Source of the DNA: Asterias amurensis
Lineage: Eukaryota; Echinodermata; Asteroidea; Forcipulatida; Asteriidae
Reading direction: 5' to 3'
DNA: 64,000 nucleotides
NCBI RefSeq assembly: GCF_032118995.1
Contig: NC_092660.1
Coordinates: 7,083,501 to 7,147,500, forward strand
Positions 22,203 through 61,131 of the stretch are shown piece by piece. Every line of letters starts with the position of its first letter. Positions within the stretch are counted from its first letter, which is position 1. The notes under the pieces are model-generated. The model searched no databases. It saw nothing but the letters and a program-made list of their open reading frames with translations, and was not told the DNA's origin. Position numbers and translations under genes: made by a program.

Positions 22203-25200
22203 TTTAAAAAATAAAATAATAATAATAAAATAAACATAAAATAAGCTTTGTGTCGATCGCCACGCACCAAGTAGTCGAATTTTCGTGACACCTTAGTTTA
22301 TAAAGTGTGGATAATTTTTACAGCAGAAAATAAACAATCAACTATTTTGGAAAAACTATTGAAAAGTTAAGCAAACACTTGGACTGCTTCTGAAGGGAAT
22401 TTACATCTACAACTGTAATTGGGTCTTGAGTGGTGGGATGCTTTAGTGAAAGTTTGGATTGTTTGGGGGCATGAAAATGTCAAGGTCACGGTGGTGGGGA
22501 GCTAAACGGTTTCCCATTAGTGACATTTGTCCACTTGAAACTCAAGGAATGAAAGATTGGATTACAATAGGAAACTTCCTGGCCACTTTTTTTTCATGTG
22601 GTACCCATTTTTGTAAAAAGAAATATCTAATAGATGTTAAATTTGCATCGGGGATAAAGAATATTAATTTTGGTTTTTACCCATACACCGTTGTGTGTTA
22701 GCACTGTATACTCAGTACAAAAGAAATATCTTCTCTGAGCAACCACACCCCTCAAAAGCAACAAAGAAACAAAGAAACACCCCAACAAAAAAACAAAACC
22801 AACAAAAAGTAAAAACAACAAACCAAGAAACAAACAAACCATTGAGGGAAAGCCACGAGAATGAGGCTAGAATAAAAGAGAGGGGGAAAAAAACCCACAA
22901 AAATCAAAGACCTAATCAATGACACTTAGTAGGATCCATGTAACTTGGATTGCCAAAAACATATCATTTATTTGCCCAAAACACAATTATTTATGTTGCT
23001 TAAAGCCCAACTGTCAAATATTATGTAGGTGAATCGACTGTAACGTTAACACAGTTTGTATTAAATCCAGACAGATGTCACTACATGTACACAAAGACAT
23101 TCATTTGTCACTGTACTCGTTAACTTCTTCAGATGTTTCAAAATTGAAATCATACAGATCAATATATACAGCTGGATGTTTCTGATGCTATAAAATACCA
23201 GCTATATCACCACCCGGTCCTAATTTCATGGCTCTGCTTACCGTAAGCAAAGAATCGACACTTACGGAATTATGTGCTTGCGTCAAGCGTATTTCACTGG
23301 TTAGCAGGAATTTTGGCTTGTACACGTGCATACTCCACATTACTAGGCATTCTACGCTTAAACAGATAGCGCAGAAATTCAGCGCTGCACGTCAGCAGAG
23401 ATGGTGATTGAAGCGCAGAATTCGGCAGTATAAAGCAGGGCCATGAAACTGGGCCCAGTAAATCATCCAGCAAGCCTTTCGTGAATTTCCCAATATTTTA
23501 AGCTCATTGTATATGAGGAATAGTCACTAAATATTATCATCAATTAAACTTGACACATTTAATACTCAACTCTGCATTACTGCGGAACTATCTAAACATT
23601 GTCAACTTACTTTCCTAAAGTATAGTTTTTTTTAACTGACCAGTCACCATAACTATTTGCAAGGAGTAAACATTTTATATGATTGTAGGATTTGTTTAGG
23701 CTTGGCAGCCACTAGGCGGAGAGTAAGTCTTAAACATATTAATACATGTAATCTTTACAAGCAATAAGGAAAACTTTTAATCAAATTAACTTAACAGAGC
23801 ACAGTACAGTAATGGCATAATGTTCGAGAGGAATAAGATTTTCACTACCAATAAAGACAAACTTAACAAACATTTAATGTTCAGATGGATAGTATAGGAC
23901 TCTTTCATTTCCCACAAATTTGGGAAGAACCTGATCTTATGACTGATGAGGAAAACTGGTGCAATAATTAAAAGAAAATGAGGGCAACTATTCTACCCTT
24001 TTTAATCCAACTATAAAATCTTTACGGTTAAATAACTTAAAGATGCACCTGTTGCCATTTGTAAGAGGCATTCATGCACACATATATTAACACTCCAGCT
24101 AACTTGGTGACAACAGTAAGCGAGTTAAATATGAATTGTTCTAATGATTGAGCAAAATATTAACAAATATTTTAACAAAAGAAAAGTGATCAAATTATAG
24201 CCTTTCAATTCGATGAGACCAAGAAACTTCTTGGTTATTACTGATGAAGAGTTACATGACACATATTCAGACAGTCTTTACTTTACAAACCTCATTCGTG
24301 TGCAACCTGCGTGTCCACAAACCTGCACTCAAATTCAAGCATACAAATATTCCTTCTTATTTTGCTAGTTAATAATGAGGTTTGGGTTGTGTTGTTGTTC
24401 TTGTTCAGCTTTGGTAAGCTGTTACTTGGTTTAATTGTTCTCTTTAATTATAGTGCACAGGTCTGGAAAAATGTGTTTTTGTGAGCAAGATTTTTCTCAG
24501 ACAAGAAATATTGAGATGCTGATAAAAATAAAGTTCACACAAGCTTGTATAAAAAATTGTCATTTAATGACTCTCTCCTAAAGACAGGATGGTTTGGAAT
24601 TTGTCACTGTAAAACAAAAAAGTTTTCCCAAACTGTATTGGAATAGTAACATTTTTGATGGTATCATTTTCATATGGTTGTGTTGGTATTGCGACATTCA
24701 TTAAACAATGCCTTAAGATAACATTTCTTCACAAATAGATTAATTGAGAGAAATACCAAATTAATAAAATATGAACTAAGTTATACCCTTTTGTTTTTCG
24801 GGGGGGGGGGATACATGTTCTTAAATTAAAAATGAATAATTATTTTGTTTTGTATCAACATTGTATGGACGACTATTTAATAATAGTAAATTGCCTGTGT
24901 GTATCTCATCATACAAATTAAGTAAGTTTTGATCCAATTAAACAAATCCTTGTGATTTGTATCATTAATTTGCAAATAATACAGCTCAGCATCTTCAGAT
25001 CCCTAAAGTTATAGATAATCTAGCTTGTAATGATCAGTATCATAAACAAAACAAACAATAATGAAGTGATTATTTCTTTTAAACATTCAATAAAGCTTGA
25101 CTTTATCACATGCATTAGTATGCACAAGCGAATTATCAATTTCAATAGCTACATCTAAATGATATGATAAGATGTGTAAAGTTGTTTACAACAGCAAAGA

Positions 25201-25278
25201 CTTGTTTTGTGTTACGTGAACTGCATTCTCCTGGTGGGTAGCAGGGTTGGTGTAAGGGTTGATATTCATATATGGTTA
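22200..25278. other. Region between UGCG and VCP, including probable VCP 3' UTR
   Basis: No exon found. It holds an (AACAAA)-rich purine stretch at about 22740-22920, a MITE at 23216-23457 and a poly-G run at 24790. The 24.9-25.28 kb part directly follows the VCP stop and should be 3' UTR. Candidate minus-strand poly(A) hexamers of the ATTAAA type are scattered in 23.9-24.9 kb, so the 3' end cannot be fixed from sequence alone. Confidence 0.5.
23216..23457. repeat. MITE, GGCCCAATTTCATGGCTCTGCTTACCG family, copy 1
   Basis: Starts ggtcctaatttcatggctct and ends agggccatgaaactgggccc (inverted). The interior carries 'cttacgg' words and 'actaggcattctacgctta'. A second copy with the same internal order is at 37901-38129. 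Confidence 0.75.
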
Positions 25279-51794
<26,516 letters not shown>

Positions 51795-52604
51795 GTGTAT
51801 TGATAACATATTCTCATCATTTTGCATGATTGGTCTTGCAAGCAATCAAATTTCATCTCTGACTGAGTGGGTAAGGACATTTTCATATTGCTAAGCAAAC
51901 TTCCATTGCAAGTTTCATTGCAAAATCTTAAGGAACATGTTTAACATGAAACGGTCAATGTTTTTTTTAGTGCTTGACGACCTTCAACATGTCCGAACTG
52001 AGATTGGAGGCTGAAAAAAGACACTAGGCAGCCCCAGGTGATTTTTAGTCCTTATTTTCCAGAAAAATATATACCCAGTCGTGTTTGAGTTCGTCAACAT
52101 TGATCGAAATAGCACAATTATACGTTTCGCTTTTGTTGGTTTAGCGAGCACGTATCTCTGGTAGGCCCTAATTATTTTCGCTTTTTCTTCAAAATAATAA
52201 ATATTTCCTTGCTGATGCTTTAGTGTTTTCAACCAAATTCTGTTCAGCTGGATTCTGTGTTCTTACTTATAATAGAACTAGAAATTGTGTCATGATTTTT
52301 GGAGTGGTAAAAATGGGGCAGATCTGGTGACTTGCTTTTCAACATGGGTCAAAATTGAATTTGTTGATGTTGGTCAGATGTGGAACTGCATTCAACCTTG
52401 AATTTTATTTTGATGTGCGCCGTTCCTGGTAAATGGGTTTGAGGGTTCTGATACTGCCAAGTTATACACCTATCAGACGCACTAAGGACCACCGGGGAGG
52501 GTGCGTCACTGTCCATATGTTAGTCGGATTTGCGTGTCCAAAGACCCACCCTGAAAATCGAAAATACTCAAAAACTCGCCCATGTCACTTTTATAATTAT
52601 ATCG

Positions 52605-54155
52605 TAATATCGGATTTTCGATATATCGAAAATTTCGATGTTTTGAAAATTTCGATGTTCTTAAATGATATCGAAAATACCAAAAGAGTGTCCGATTATT
52701 TAAGAGAAATCTGTGTTTGAGTACTAGAAAAGCCGTCGTCGTTATGTAGTTTCATCATATTAAATAAAATACGTTTTACAACCAAGTATGTCTGCTTGTT
52801 CTTTGGGATTTCGCCATCAGCCGCTGGCCCGCCGCAGAAGTTCACGACCCCGCGGCGAGCGTACGGTAAAACCTCAAAAGAAACCACCGCTACTTTGCAA
52901 AAATACCCCGCAAAAAATTTCCCCGAATCAACAAGACATAACAAAATAAGGAAGAAAACAATCTTACGTTATACAGAAAAATAATCTTTCTATCAATCCA
53001 AGGTATCGTAATGGCGTCATTTTGGTCAAATAAAGCCTACACGTTGTGTTCGTAAACAAGTTAACATTTCCAAGGAACTATGCTTCGCAAACCACGTTGT
53101 CGGCGGCTGTTGCGTGCGTACCAGCGAAGACTATGGTGTTGTACGGTTTAAGCGTGCACACCAGCGTGTGTGGTTATTGCAATTCGGGGGGGAAAACCCG
53201 TTTGCCCAAGCATGCACAGACAAGTGCAGTCTTTTATCAACGCGGTATCGCGTGATGCACTGCTTATTTTGACAATAGAGGGCGTTCTAGCATTCAATGT
53301 TTCATGCCTTTATAGAATGCTAAGTGCTACGAGCCTTTATTGGAGACTATGTGACTGCATGCTGTTTGCGTTGTATATTGTGAGAGCGGAATGGTAGGTC
53401 TGTGTTTTGCGGGACTTTCTAGTGATTTTTTTTCCCGATGATTATCACAACCATTTTCAACCGTAAAGGTAGTGTAACATACCAGCGGACATTTATAATG
53501 TATCTAACAATATTGCCGTGAATTGTCGTTATTTTTTAGGGCATTAGACTCTGAAAAAGTTTAGTAACTAATTCATTTAGTGTTGAAGTTTGAAGCGCCA
53601 CGCTCCCCTAACACACTTCACTCTCCACATAGAACAGCGGACCTGTCGCACCAATTTTTTTCCCCACATCGTACCAAAGATCTCAACCCAAAGCCGCCCG
53701 CCCGCGCGCCCGTCGGACAACTTGATTGACACTTTTACGTCAATGCATCGGCAACTGACACCTTAATGTCGGCGAGTCACGCAACTCACAAAGGCTCTGT
53801 GTAATTTTGAGACGGTCAATCATGGCCAATCACGAATCGAGAATTGTGGTGAGCGTTCACCAATATTGGCCAAGCCAGCGGTAGCGGCGATCATACTTTG
53901 TTGTAAAACCAGAAATAATCGGGGCGCGGGACTACGCAATTTGAAATTTTTGAACTACAAACAAGGTCGGGGCCCCCCAAAACAGGTTTAAATGTAACCC
54001 TATTAAACTGTCAGTCTACGGTATATATATTTCTACTCGCCATGAGTATACCAAGTGCTGTTTTTAGGCTTCATCTTGCGCGCGGGAAATACTCGATATA
54101 TCGAGTATACTCGATATTAAATTTTCGATATATCGGTAATGGGAAAAAACCGATA
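52605..54155. mobile_element. Possible 1.55-kb element with CGATATATCGAAAATTT ends
   Basis: Left: ttttcgatatatcgaaaattt with further 'ttcgatgtt' repeats. Right: aaattttcgatatatcgg after several 'actcgatat' palindromes. The ends are inverted copies over about 17 bp. No clear target duplication and no ORF, so the boundaries are approximate. Confidence 0.4.
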
Positions 54156-54426
54156 TCGAAGGACGTTAGCTGATAGCATCAGGAGGGAATATCTAGAGGC
54201 ATTCCATTCACTAAAGTAGTTGCTTTTCCACTCTGGGTACAGTAGCGAAAAGAAACAAACAGAAACAAAAATAAAGTAGTTATTCAAAAGAGAACTTTCA
54301 GTGGTTTGAACTCACAAAATGGAAGCACCTTTGAAACTTTTGATTGAATTTTTATATTCTATGCATCAAGAGCCTTAATCCAATGTAAATTTTGACTAAA
54401 TGTAACTAAAAAAGGAGTAGTCATGG

Positions 54427-55260
54427 TAGTTGGGATAACGTAACCCTCCTGCCGATGGCGGAGCCGGAGGGTTACGAGTCGCTTCAATCGAAAAACGACG
54501 AAATATTTTAGTCAACAGATTTGCTCATTTTTTTACCACTTTAAAAAATAATGACACAAATTCTATGAACACGAACGTAATCCTCAATGTCTAATGAATA
54601 AGATTCAAAAACACAATTGAGAAAATATTTTGAAAAAAAAGGACAAAAACTTACCAGATTCCGGGAGCGAAACAGTCACAAATTTCCCAGGTTCTATTTT
54701 TGAACCTGTCGCTGGTTACCATGCGCAGCCCCAAGCGCTGAACCCAACCGCAGGTACCAGCCGACCGAGCCGCAGCCTAGTTTGACTAAACCATTCTGTA
54801 AAAGGGGTGTTACAAGGGGTGCTGCAGTGCGGCAGTGCTTTAAGTGAGTGAACAGCGGGCATAGTAAACAGACAACGCACACGCACTGCCGCGCTGCCTT
54901 ATAACACCCCTTTTACAGAATGGTTTAGTCTAATAGCAATGAACATCGGGAAGTCACAAAATGGCGAAGCGACAGGTTCAAAATAGAACCTGGGACTGTT
55001 TCGCTCCGGGATCTGGTAAGTTTTTGTACTTTAGTTCAAAATACTTTCTCAATAGTGTGTTGAATGTTATTCATTAGATATTGAGGATTAAGGTCGTGTT
55101 CTTAGAATTTAAGTCATGATTTTCGAAAGGGGAAAAATTGAGCAAATCTGTTGACTAGCTGTTGAAATTGTACGTGTTTGACATTTCGCCGTTTTTCGAT
55201 TGAAGCGACTCGTAAACCTCCGGCTCCGCCGTCGGCAGGAGGGTTACGTTATCGCAACTA
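54427..55260. mobile_element. 834-bp long-TIR element with 9-bp target duplication (MULE-like)
   Basis: Direct flank TAGTCATGG at 54418-54426 and 55261-55269. The ends tagttgggataacgtaaccc and its inverse begin arms of more than 70 bp with few mismatches (through 'gagtcgcttcaatcgaaaaa'). Inner segments also pair ('ttaccagattccgggagcga' with 'tcgctccgggatctggtaa'; 'aaccattctgtaaaaggggt' with its inverse), so nearly the whole element is one palindrome. A 9-bp duplication and long TIRs fit Mutator-like elements. No transposase. Confidence 0.8.
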
Positions 55261-57141
55261 TAGTCATGGTAGTATGGGTGGTTTTAACTTGTAATCACTT
55301 TGACCCAGTTCGCGACTAGGAAGAGTACCACTCGTATGGCGTCTTTTGGAAGGCATAACTCATTAAGGAAAGCACCTATGACAGTGGCGTTTGCTTCATT
55401 GAATTTCTCCTGAGGAGACCTTTAATTTGATGTATAGTTTGACCATATTGCATTTTTTTATTGGGAAAAAAAGAAATTTTTACTCTAATAATGCTATATA
55501 GCCTATTTTTATAGGAACACGAACTTGATCCTCAATGTCTAATGAATCCTAGGAACAAGAACTAGTGTAATATTATTCCTTATTAGTAGGCTGTTTCAGT
55601 CAAATTTAATGCAGGTGATTTTTTCTCTGACAAGATGTGGTCTGTTAAGGTGTATTCTTAGAAGTAAAAATCAATTTAAAATTTTGAAATCGGATGTTTG
55701 GTTGCAGAGATATACCGTTTTTAATGAGCGTGGATCGTGAAAAAAACGTACCCGTGTTCAAGTTCAATTCTTATGTTTTTCTTCATATCGGCCACGGCCA
55801 AGTTTAATGCACAGCCTATGGCAATAGAGGGTGCACACTAGGCGAGCGCCCTCTATCAATGGGGAGGGTTACAAACTGTGCTTTGAGGCGCTAGTATGAT
55901 TTTTTTATGAACGGCAAAAAGTGATATTTTGTGAATCAAACTGAGGAGCGGCATCGTGGGGGAAATTGTTAACTATAAAAATTAAATATGTGTAAAGTTT
56001 TGCAGGTGTTTGTGTGAATATTCTTTATTAATTATGTCAACAAATAGCATTATTAAATTAACCAGAATGGAATAAAATTAAATTAAAGAGTTTGTGACTG
56101 GTGTTTTCTTTAATTTAAGATCAGTTGATCCTTTGATTTAAAATTGTAGCATTAACACAGTAAAAATTTAGAACAATCTTTAAAAAACTTGAGGATGAAG
56201 GCATTCGTATACATTAATTATTTTTGTTATATTTACAAAGACAATTTCTAAAAACCAATGGCTATGTACAATCAATTTTTTTTGTTCAACTTTCGTTTCA
56301 ATTAGTATAGGCCTTTAAAAGTATATAACAATACTAGTTTCTTTTGACTCAAGGTGAGCAGTCTGTTATTATCAATTCAGAACGTAGAAATTATCAAAGA
56401 AACAAGATCGGGCAGCTTTCCAGCTTTCTATTATTAGAGCCCCGGCCTATCAAACTTATTGTAACACACGCCCTCTTGTGGTGGCACATCACGGAAACAC
56501 GAAGATGTACGAGTACGACGTACATGTACAATCGTGTGTATTTAGGACAACTTTGCAAGAAATGGTCTAACAAAACCTTTCGGCGGGAGAAGAAAACATA
56601 ATCAAATTACACCAAATTTTCACAAGTTAAACTTAAAAGTATGGGAATTAGCACTGACAAAGTCGCATTCAATTTTGATGATTGTCTCTGGAAGAAATCT
56701 TGATTCAAAAAATGGAAAACGCCGACAAAAATAGGTTTTTATGATAAAAGCTATGTGACTAGCTGTACGATGTGCGGAATTTTATCGGCTACACGATGAT
56801 GTAATCGTTATCTCATTTTGTGTAAATATGTGCGCCCGCATCGCAAAAAAAAAACGTTTTCGGGCTTCTTCGGCGCTTTCCGAAGATTTCCGAAATCCGT
56901 TGTCCACGGGGTTCAAAGTTGACGTCATGCACAAACGAATGGGCGCTGCACGCCAAGCCAAGCCTGTTTTTTGTCGTTGCTCTCTTTTTTTTTACAATAT
57001 CTCCGAAACTATTCATTCGATTTCGAATATTTTTAAAATGTAAGCACGAGGAGAGAATGCTCCTGCCTGCTGTCAAGTCTCATAGTTGTGAGTTGTACAA
57101 AATGTGAGTTATGATTTAATATATTTCGTTCTTTTTTTTCG

Positions 57142-57162
57142 GGGCTGTGTGTGTGTGTGTTT
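57142..57162. repeat. Short (GT)n tract
   Basis: About eight GT units following a T-rich run. Confidence 0.7.
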
Positions 57163-57507
57163 TGGTACACGTAAAATCAACTTGATGAAACTGCCTATTA
57201 TTAGGAATCAACCAATCAAACTGAAACGTTAACTATAAAATATGATTTAACTTAATACCTACTTAAAAATACTTAATAGTTTGGAGGTTGTCTGGTTGTT
57301 TATTCAATTTTGGGATGCCAAATTAACGTAACTCCGTTAATTTTTCACCAAGAACAGTGATCTATACATCATTTTAAAGCTCCATTTTTCCCCACTCATT
57401 TAAACTGAGTAAAGTTTTGATTTGTTGTCACATACTTACAAAAAGGCTAGAGTAGAGGAGGGTCTTTGTTTTAAAATTAAATAATCTTTATTTTTATTAA
57501 ATTTTTA

Positions 57508-57690
57508 TCAACAAAAGTCAGATTCAGAACCAATAATATCAGAATTTGAAGCAACCTGGGCTAAGTAATTCATTTCTTTACTTACTTTCCTCCATCCGCC
57601 ATTTTCAAATGGTAGGCCTATGTATACTTGTTCTTCAAATTCAAGAAGTTGTCCTGTTACAAAGAAACTTCGTCCAGGCGCAGCTAAAAG
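57508..57690 (-). CDS. Possible terminal coding exon of an unrecognised gene
   Basis: After a candidate acceptor (gtacttttag|CTGCG) an open frame of about 60 codons includes SFFVTGQLLEFEEQ, GLPFENGGWRKV and ends SESDFC then TGA; AATAAA-type signals follow within about 40 nt on the minus strand. Composition looks protein-like, but I recognise no family, upstream exons were not found, and an internal 'aaagtaagt' could instead be a splice donor. It may be a gene tail or a transposon fragment. Confidence 0.3.
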   Translation of the reverse strand, partial: LLAAPGRSFFVTGQLLEFEEQVYIGLPFENGGWRKVSKEMNYLAQVASNSDIIGSESDFC

Positions 57691-58347
57691 TACGTCCACA
57701 CTCGACTCAATATAAAAAGACTATTGCCTTTTAAATTTTCTATTACGCTGTGTCATGTCATACGTACATGCGTGTATGTTTTGTGTTTTATTTGTAGGAC
57801 GTCATTGCAATGCATTTAGTAATACTATTACACGTGTATGCAGAAAAAGGGGAACTCCAATTCATCGATCTAAAACTTATAAACAATTTTATTCTTAATT
57901 AATCAAGAATATTTAAAGTAGTTTAACACAACAAGCACAATATAAGTTTTATTCTGTTTTTTTTTTAAATATTTCTTTAATTTTGAAATAGTTAACATTT
58001 TATGTTGCGTGTTAAATGTATGTACAGAATAAAACAATGATTACAACTGTAGTCTGGTATGGGACTGTTGCCAGACTCCCTCAAAAGTGATGAGTAATAA
58101 GTATTTTACGCAAGTTTGTTTTCTAGCACGGTAAAGCCATTGCACGCCGCCAGCTAGCTGATTGCGCGCATAATCTGTGGCAAAAAAGACACTTCGCCAT
58201 TACGCGCGCGTTAAGGCCGGCGGTTCATTTCCCACGAAGCGAATTTTCTTGGGTCATTTTCTCATATCACTCAAATTTGCTGTGCATTGCGTATGTTAGT
58301 TGAGGAAAATTACAGAGTGCGCATTGTTTGTCAGATGCAGTGCACTC

Positions 58348-58626
58348 ATAGAGTTATATATATAACTATGCTGCTCGCACAAAGGCGACTGGACCGCAAG
58401 GGTAGACACGCGCACCATTTTGTATGCGCGTTGAATATGAAGTACATGTTGGAGTTTGTGTTAATTTATTGAACGCTACGTGATGCTGTTTTGTCAACTT
58501 ACACAATGGCTGCACAAACACATGCTGTTCAATACTGTTTTGTCAACTTAGAAAATGGCCGCATGCGCGCATGCCAGGCCGCATATATAGGCCAGTGCGC
58601 CCTCTAGTTCTTAAATAACACTCTAT
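58348..58626. repeat. MITE, ATAGAGTTATATATA family, copy 3
   Basis: atagagttatatatataac to ttaaataacactctat; contains 'catgcgcgcatg', 'gttttgtcaactta' twice and 'gccagtgcgccctct' as in the other copies, partly in inverse order. Confidence 0.65.
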
Positions 58627-58639
58627 AAACCTACTCGAC

Positions 58640-59220
58640 ACAACCATTGGCGGCTGGGTATAAAACCATAGATATAGAATAGAATAACTAGATCCCATAG
58701 ATATAGAATTAAAATAACTAGATCGGCCGCACGTACATACGCACCATTGCCTGTGTTTCGATTCGCCATGGACGCGGTAAAAATTTCACGTTCGAAAAGC
58801 GACGAGCAGAAAATGTCACAGGCTGAGGGCAACGCGCAGAAAATAAACATGGGAGATAGGCCATGGCGGCCCCATGCCAGAACCCGCGTTTGTATGCGCA
58901 GCCGATCTAGTTATTCTATTCTATATCTATGCTAGATCCCAGCTGCATGTACATACGCGGGTTCTGGCATATGAGGCCGCCCGGGTCTATCTCCCATGTT
59001 CATTTTCTGTGGGTTGCTGTCAGCACGTGACTTTTTTCTTTCAGCATGTGACAGTTAGCATGTCAAAGGTCTATCTCCCGTGTTCATTTTCTGCGCGTTG
59101 CCTTTTGAACGTAAAACTTTTACCGCATCCAGGCGAACCAAAACTTTCTCTACACAGGCAATGACGCGTATGTACAGGCGGCCGATCTATAGTCATTATA
59201 GTTCTATATATGGTTAAAAC
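58640..59220. repeat. Repeat cluster with 'catagatatagaat...ctagatc' and 'gtctatctcccatgttcatt' words
   Basis: Direct repeats (atagatatagaat at 58668 and 58698) are opposed by inverse copies (attctatatctatg at about 58918). The phrase 'ctatctcccatgttcatttt' occurs twice on the plus strand (about 58987, 59073), with its inverse at about 58840-58860. It looks like a rearranged palindromic element. No gene. Confidence 0.45.
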
Positions 59221-59269
59221 CAGCTTTTGGTAGTTTCACATTGTGGCGTAATTAGTATAACAAAAGGGT

Positions 59270-59600
59270 TTTCAAAATGGCCGACCGTGTTTCTTCGCGA
59301 CGTAAAACTTAAAGAAAAACCGTGCAATTTAGAGGCATGTTTGTGGCGATCATTCTACTTTTAAATTATCTATCTAGCCATTTGCAATTCACAAACGGAT
59401 TCAAACGCTTTTCAAAGACCAACTAAGACCGTGTCCGATTTGGCGACTTCAGCTACAGCTAGCTACGGTTAGGGCGCGCGCGTCTGCTATTCTTCAACAC
59501 TGACAGACGCGCTGATCTAGACGTAGCTGTAGCCAAAGTCGCCAATTCGGACACGGCCTAACTCGACCGTTCCATCCTAGGCAATGTGGTCCTTTACTTA
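59270..59600. repeat. Diverged palindromic relics
   Basis: 59278-59430 resembles one arm of the AGGAACACG-type MITE ('gccgaccgtgtt', 'gaaaaaccgtgcaattt', 'gaggcatgtttgtg'). 59435-59560 is a separate foldback ('gtccgatttggcgacttc' with 'agtcgccaattcggac'; 'agctacagctagctac'). Confidence 0.5.
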
Positions 59601-60216
59601 GGCATTACGGGGACGAACGGAATACTTAATCATCGTAGTACAAAAGGTCGTGTTTGGCGGCGCCCAGCAGGGTGGGTACGAGCTCGATTTTGTGTGACTA
59701 TCCCCCATTGAGTTAGACTTGGTTCCAAGTCTGTGATCTTGGCTTTTAGTCTACCCGACATTATTGCCTGAAATAGCGCCCTCTTGCAGCATGATAGCTA
59801 ATGAAATTGTGGGGGCGTTTTTCGCGGGTTCTTATGTGGCTGATATAACCGGAGGAATAACCGCGATCTCAGACTTGAAACTAAGTCTAACGGTGTGTCA
59901 TGCACGCAGAAGTCACGGACCTCCGACACGTACGTAATTCACGACGGCGCACTCACACGACGGACGGCGAGAGACGACGTAGGACGTCGCGGAACCCTAT
60001 GCAGATTCTCTGCTCGATCATCCAAAAATGGCAGGAATAAAGAGTAGGTGTGATTTGTACTTATTTTTAAAGTCTCTAATTTATATAGGGTGGAAAACGT
60101 ACCTTCTCATTATGTATACGTACCAACAAACAGATGTTTCTTTATGATTGGTTTTATTATTTAGACCTTTAAAACCCCACTCCACTGCTGTTGTACTTGG
60201 TATTGGTTAGCCCTAC

Positions 60217-60700
60217 TTGGTTAGCCCCACCACTTGTGTGGCCAAGGATCTATAGCTGAATCCTTAAAGGAACACGTTGCCTTGGATCGGACGAGTTGGT
60301 CAAAACAAAAGCGTTTGTAACCGTTTTTTATATAATGCATATGGTTGGAAAGATGTTTTAAAAGTAGAATACAATGATCCACACAAGTTTGCCTCAAAAT
60401 TGCGTGGTTTTCCTTCTACTGTGCGAACTAACACGGTCAGCCATTTATGGGAGTCAAAATTTTGACCCCCATAAATGACCGACGTGTTAGTCGACAAGGT
60501 AAAGGGAAAACCACGCAATTTCGAGGCATGTTTGTGTGCATCATTGTATTCTACTTTTACAACATCTTTCTACCCATATGCATTTTATAAAAAACGGTTA
60601 CAAACACTTTCCAAAGACCAACTCGACCGATCCAAGGCAATGTGTTCCTTTAAGGATTCACCTATCCTTGGCCACACAAGTGTGGGAGGCTAGGTATTGG
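60217..60700. repeat. Nested palindromic MITEs (AGGAACACG family, copy 2, inside another MITE)
   Basis: Outer element: ccaccacttgtgtggccaag + gatctatagctgaatcc, paired with ggattcacctatccttggcc + acacaagtgtggg. Exactly at its centre sits a TTAA-flanked AGGAACACG-family MITE (60264-60653), highly similar to 35373-35759. Confidence 0.8.
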
Positions 60701-60734
60701 TTGGATCATGGGGGTCGTTCCAACTCCTTCTAAT

Positions 60735-61131
60735 TCTACCTCCATGGTTGGATCATGTCTGGAGGTAGAAATAGGTAATACTTCTACCTCCATCCATGGT
60801 TGGATCATGGAGGTAGAATGGTTGGATCATGTCTGGAGGTAGAAATAGGTAATACTTCTACCTCCATGGTTGGATCATGGAGGTAGAGTTGGATCATGTC
60901 TGGAGGTAGAATGGTTGGATCATGTCTGGAGGTAGAAATAGGTAATACTTCTACCTCCATGGTTGGATCATGGAGGTAGAATGGTTGGATCATGTCTAGA
61001 GGTAGAAATAGGTAATACTTCTACCTCCATGGTTGGATCATGGAGGTAGAGTTGGATCATGTCTGGAGGTAGAATGGTTGGATCATGTCTGGAGGTAGAA
61101 ATAGGTAATACTTCTACCTCCATGGTTGGAT
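60735..61131. repeat. Tandem array of CTACCTCCATGG units
   Basis: About five irregular units of 70-92 bp, each with 'ataggtaatacttctacctcc', 'atggttggatcatgg' and 'aggtagaa'. Units contain both orientations of 'ctacctcc/ggaggtag', so the array can form many small hairpins. The same word occurs alone near 22144-22202 and 63300. Confidence 0.85.

Noticed and set aside
52073..52115. Candidate VCP exon 1 (ATG TTG ACG ... ACT GG|GTATAT, minus strand)
   Set aside because: Phase fits, but the peptide (MLTNSNTTG) is unlike known VCP starts, and several other short strings fit the phase equally well by chance.
54645..54721. Candidate minus-strand first exon with a perfect GTAAGT donor (ATG GTA ACC ... 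ATC TG)
   Set aside because: It lies inside the 834-bp palindromic element; the same string appears inverted at 54961-55022, so it is transposon sequence.
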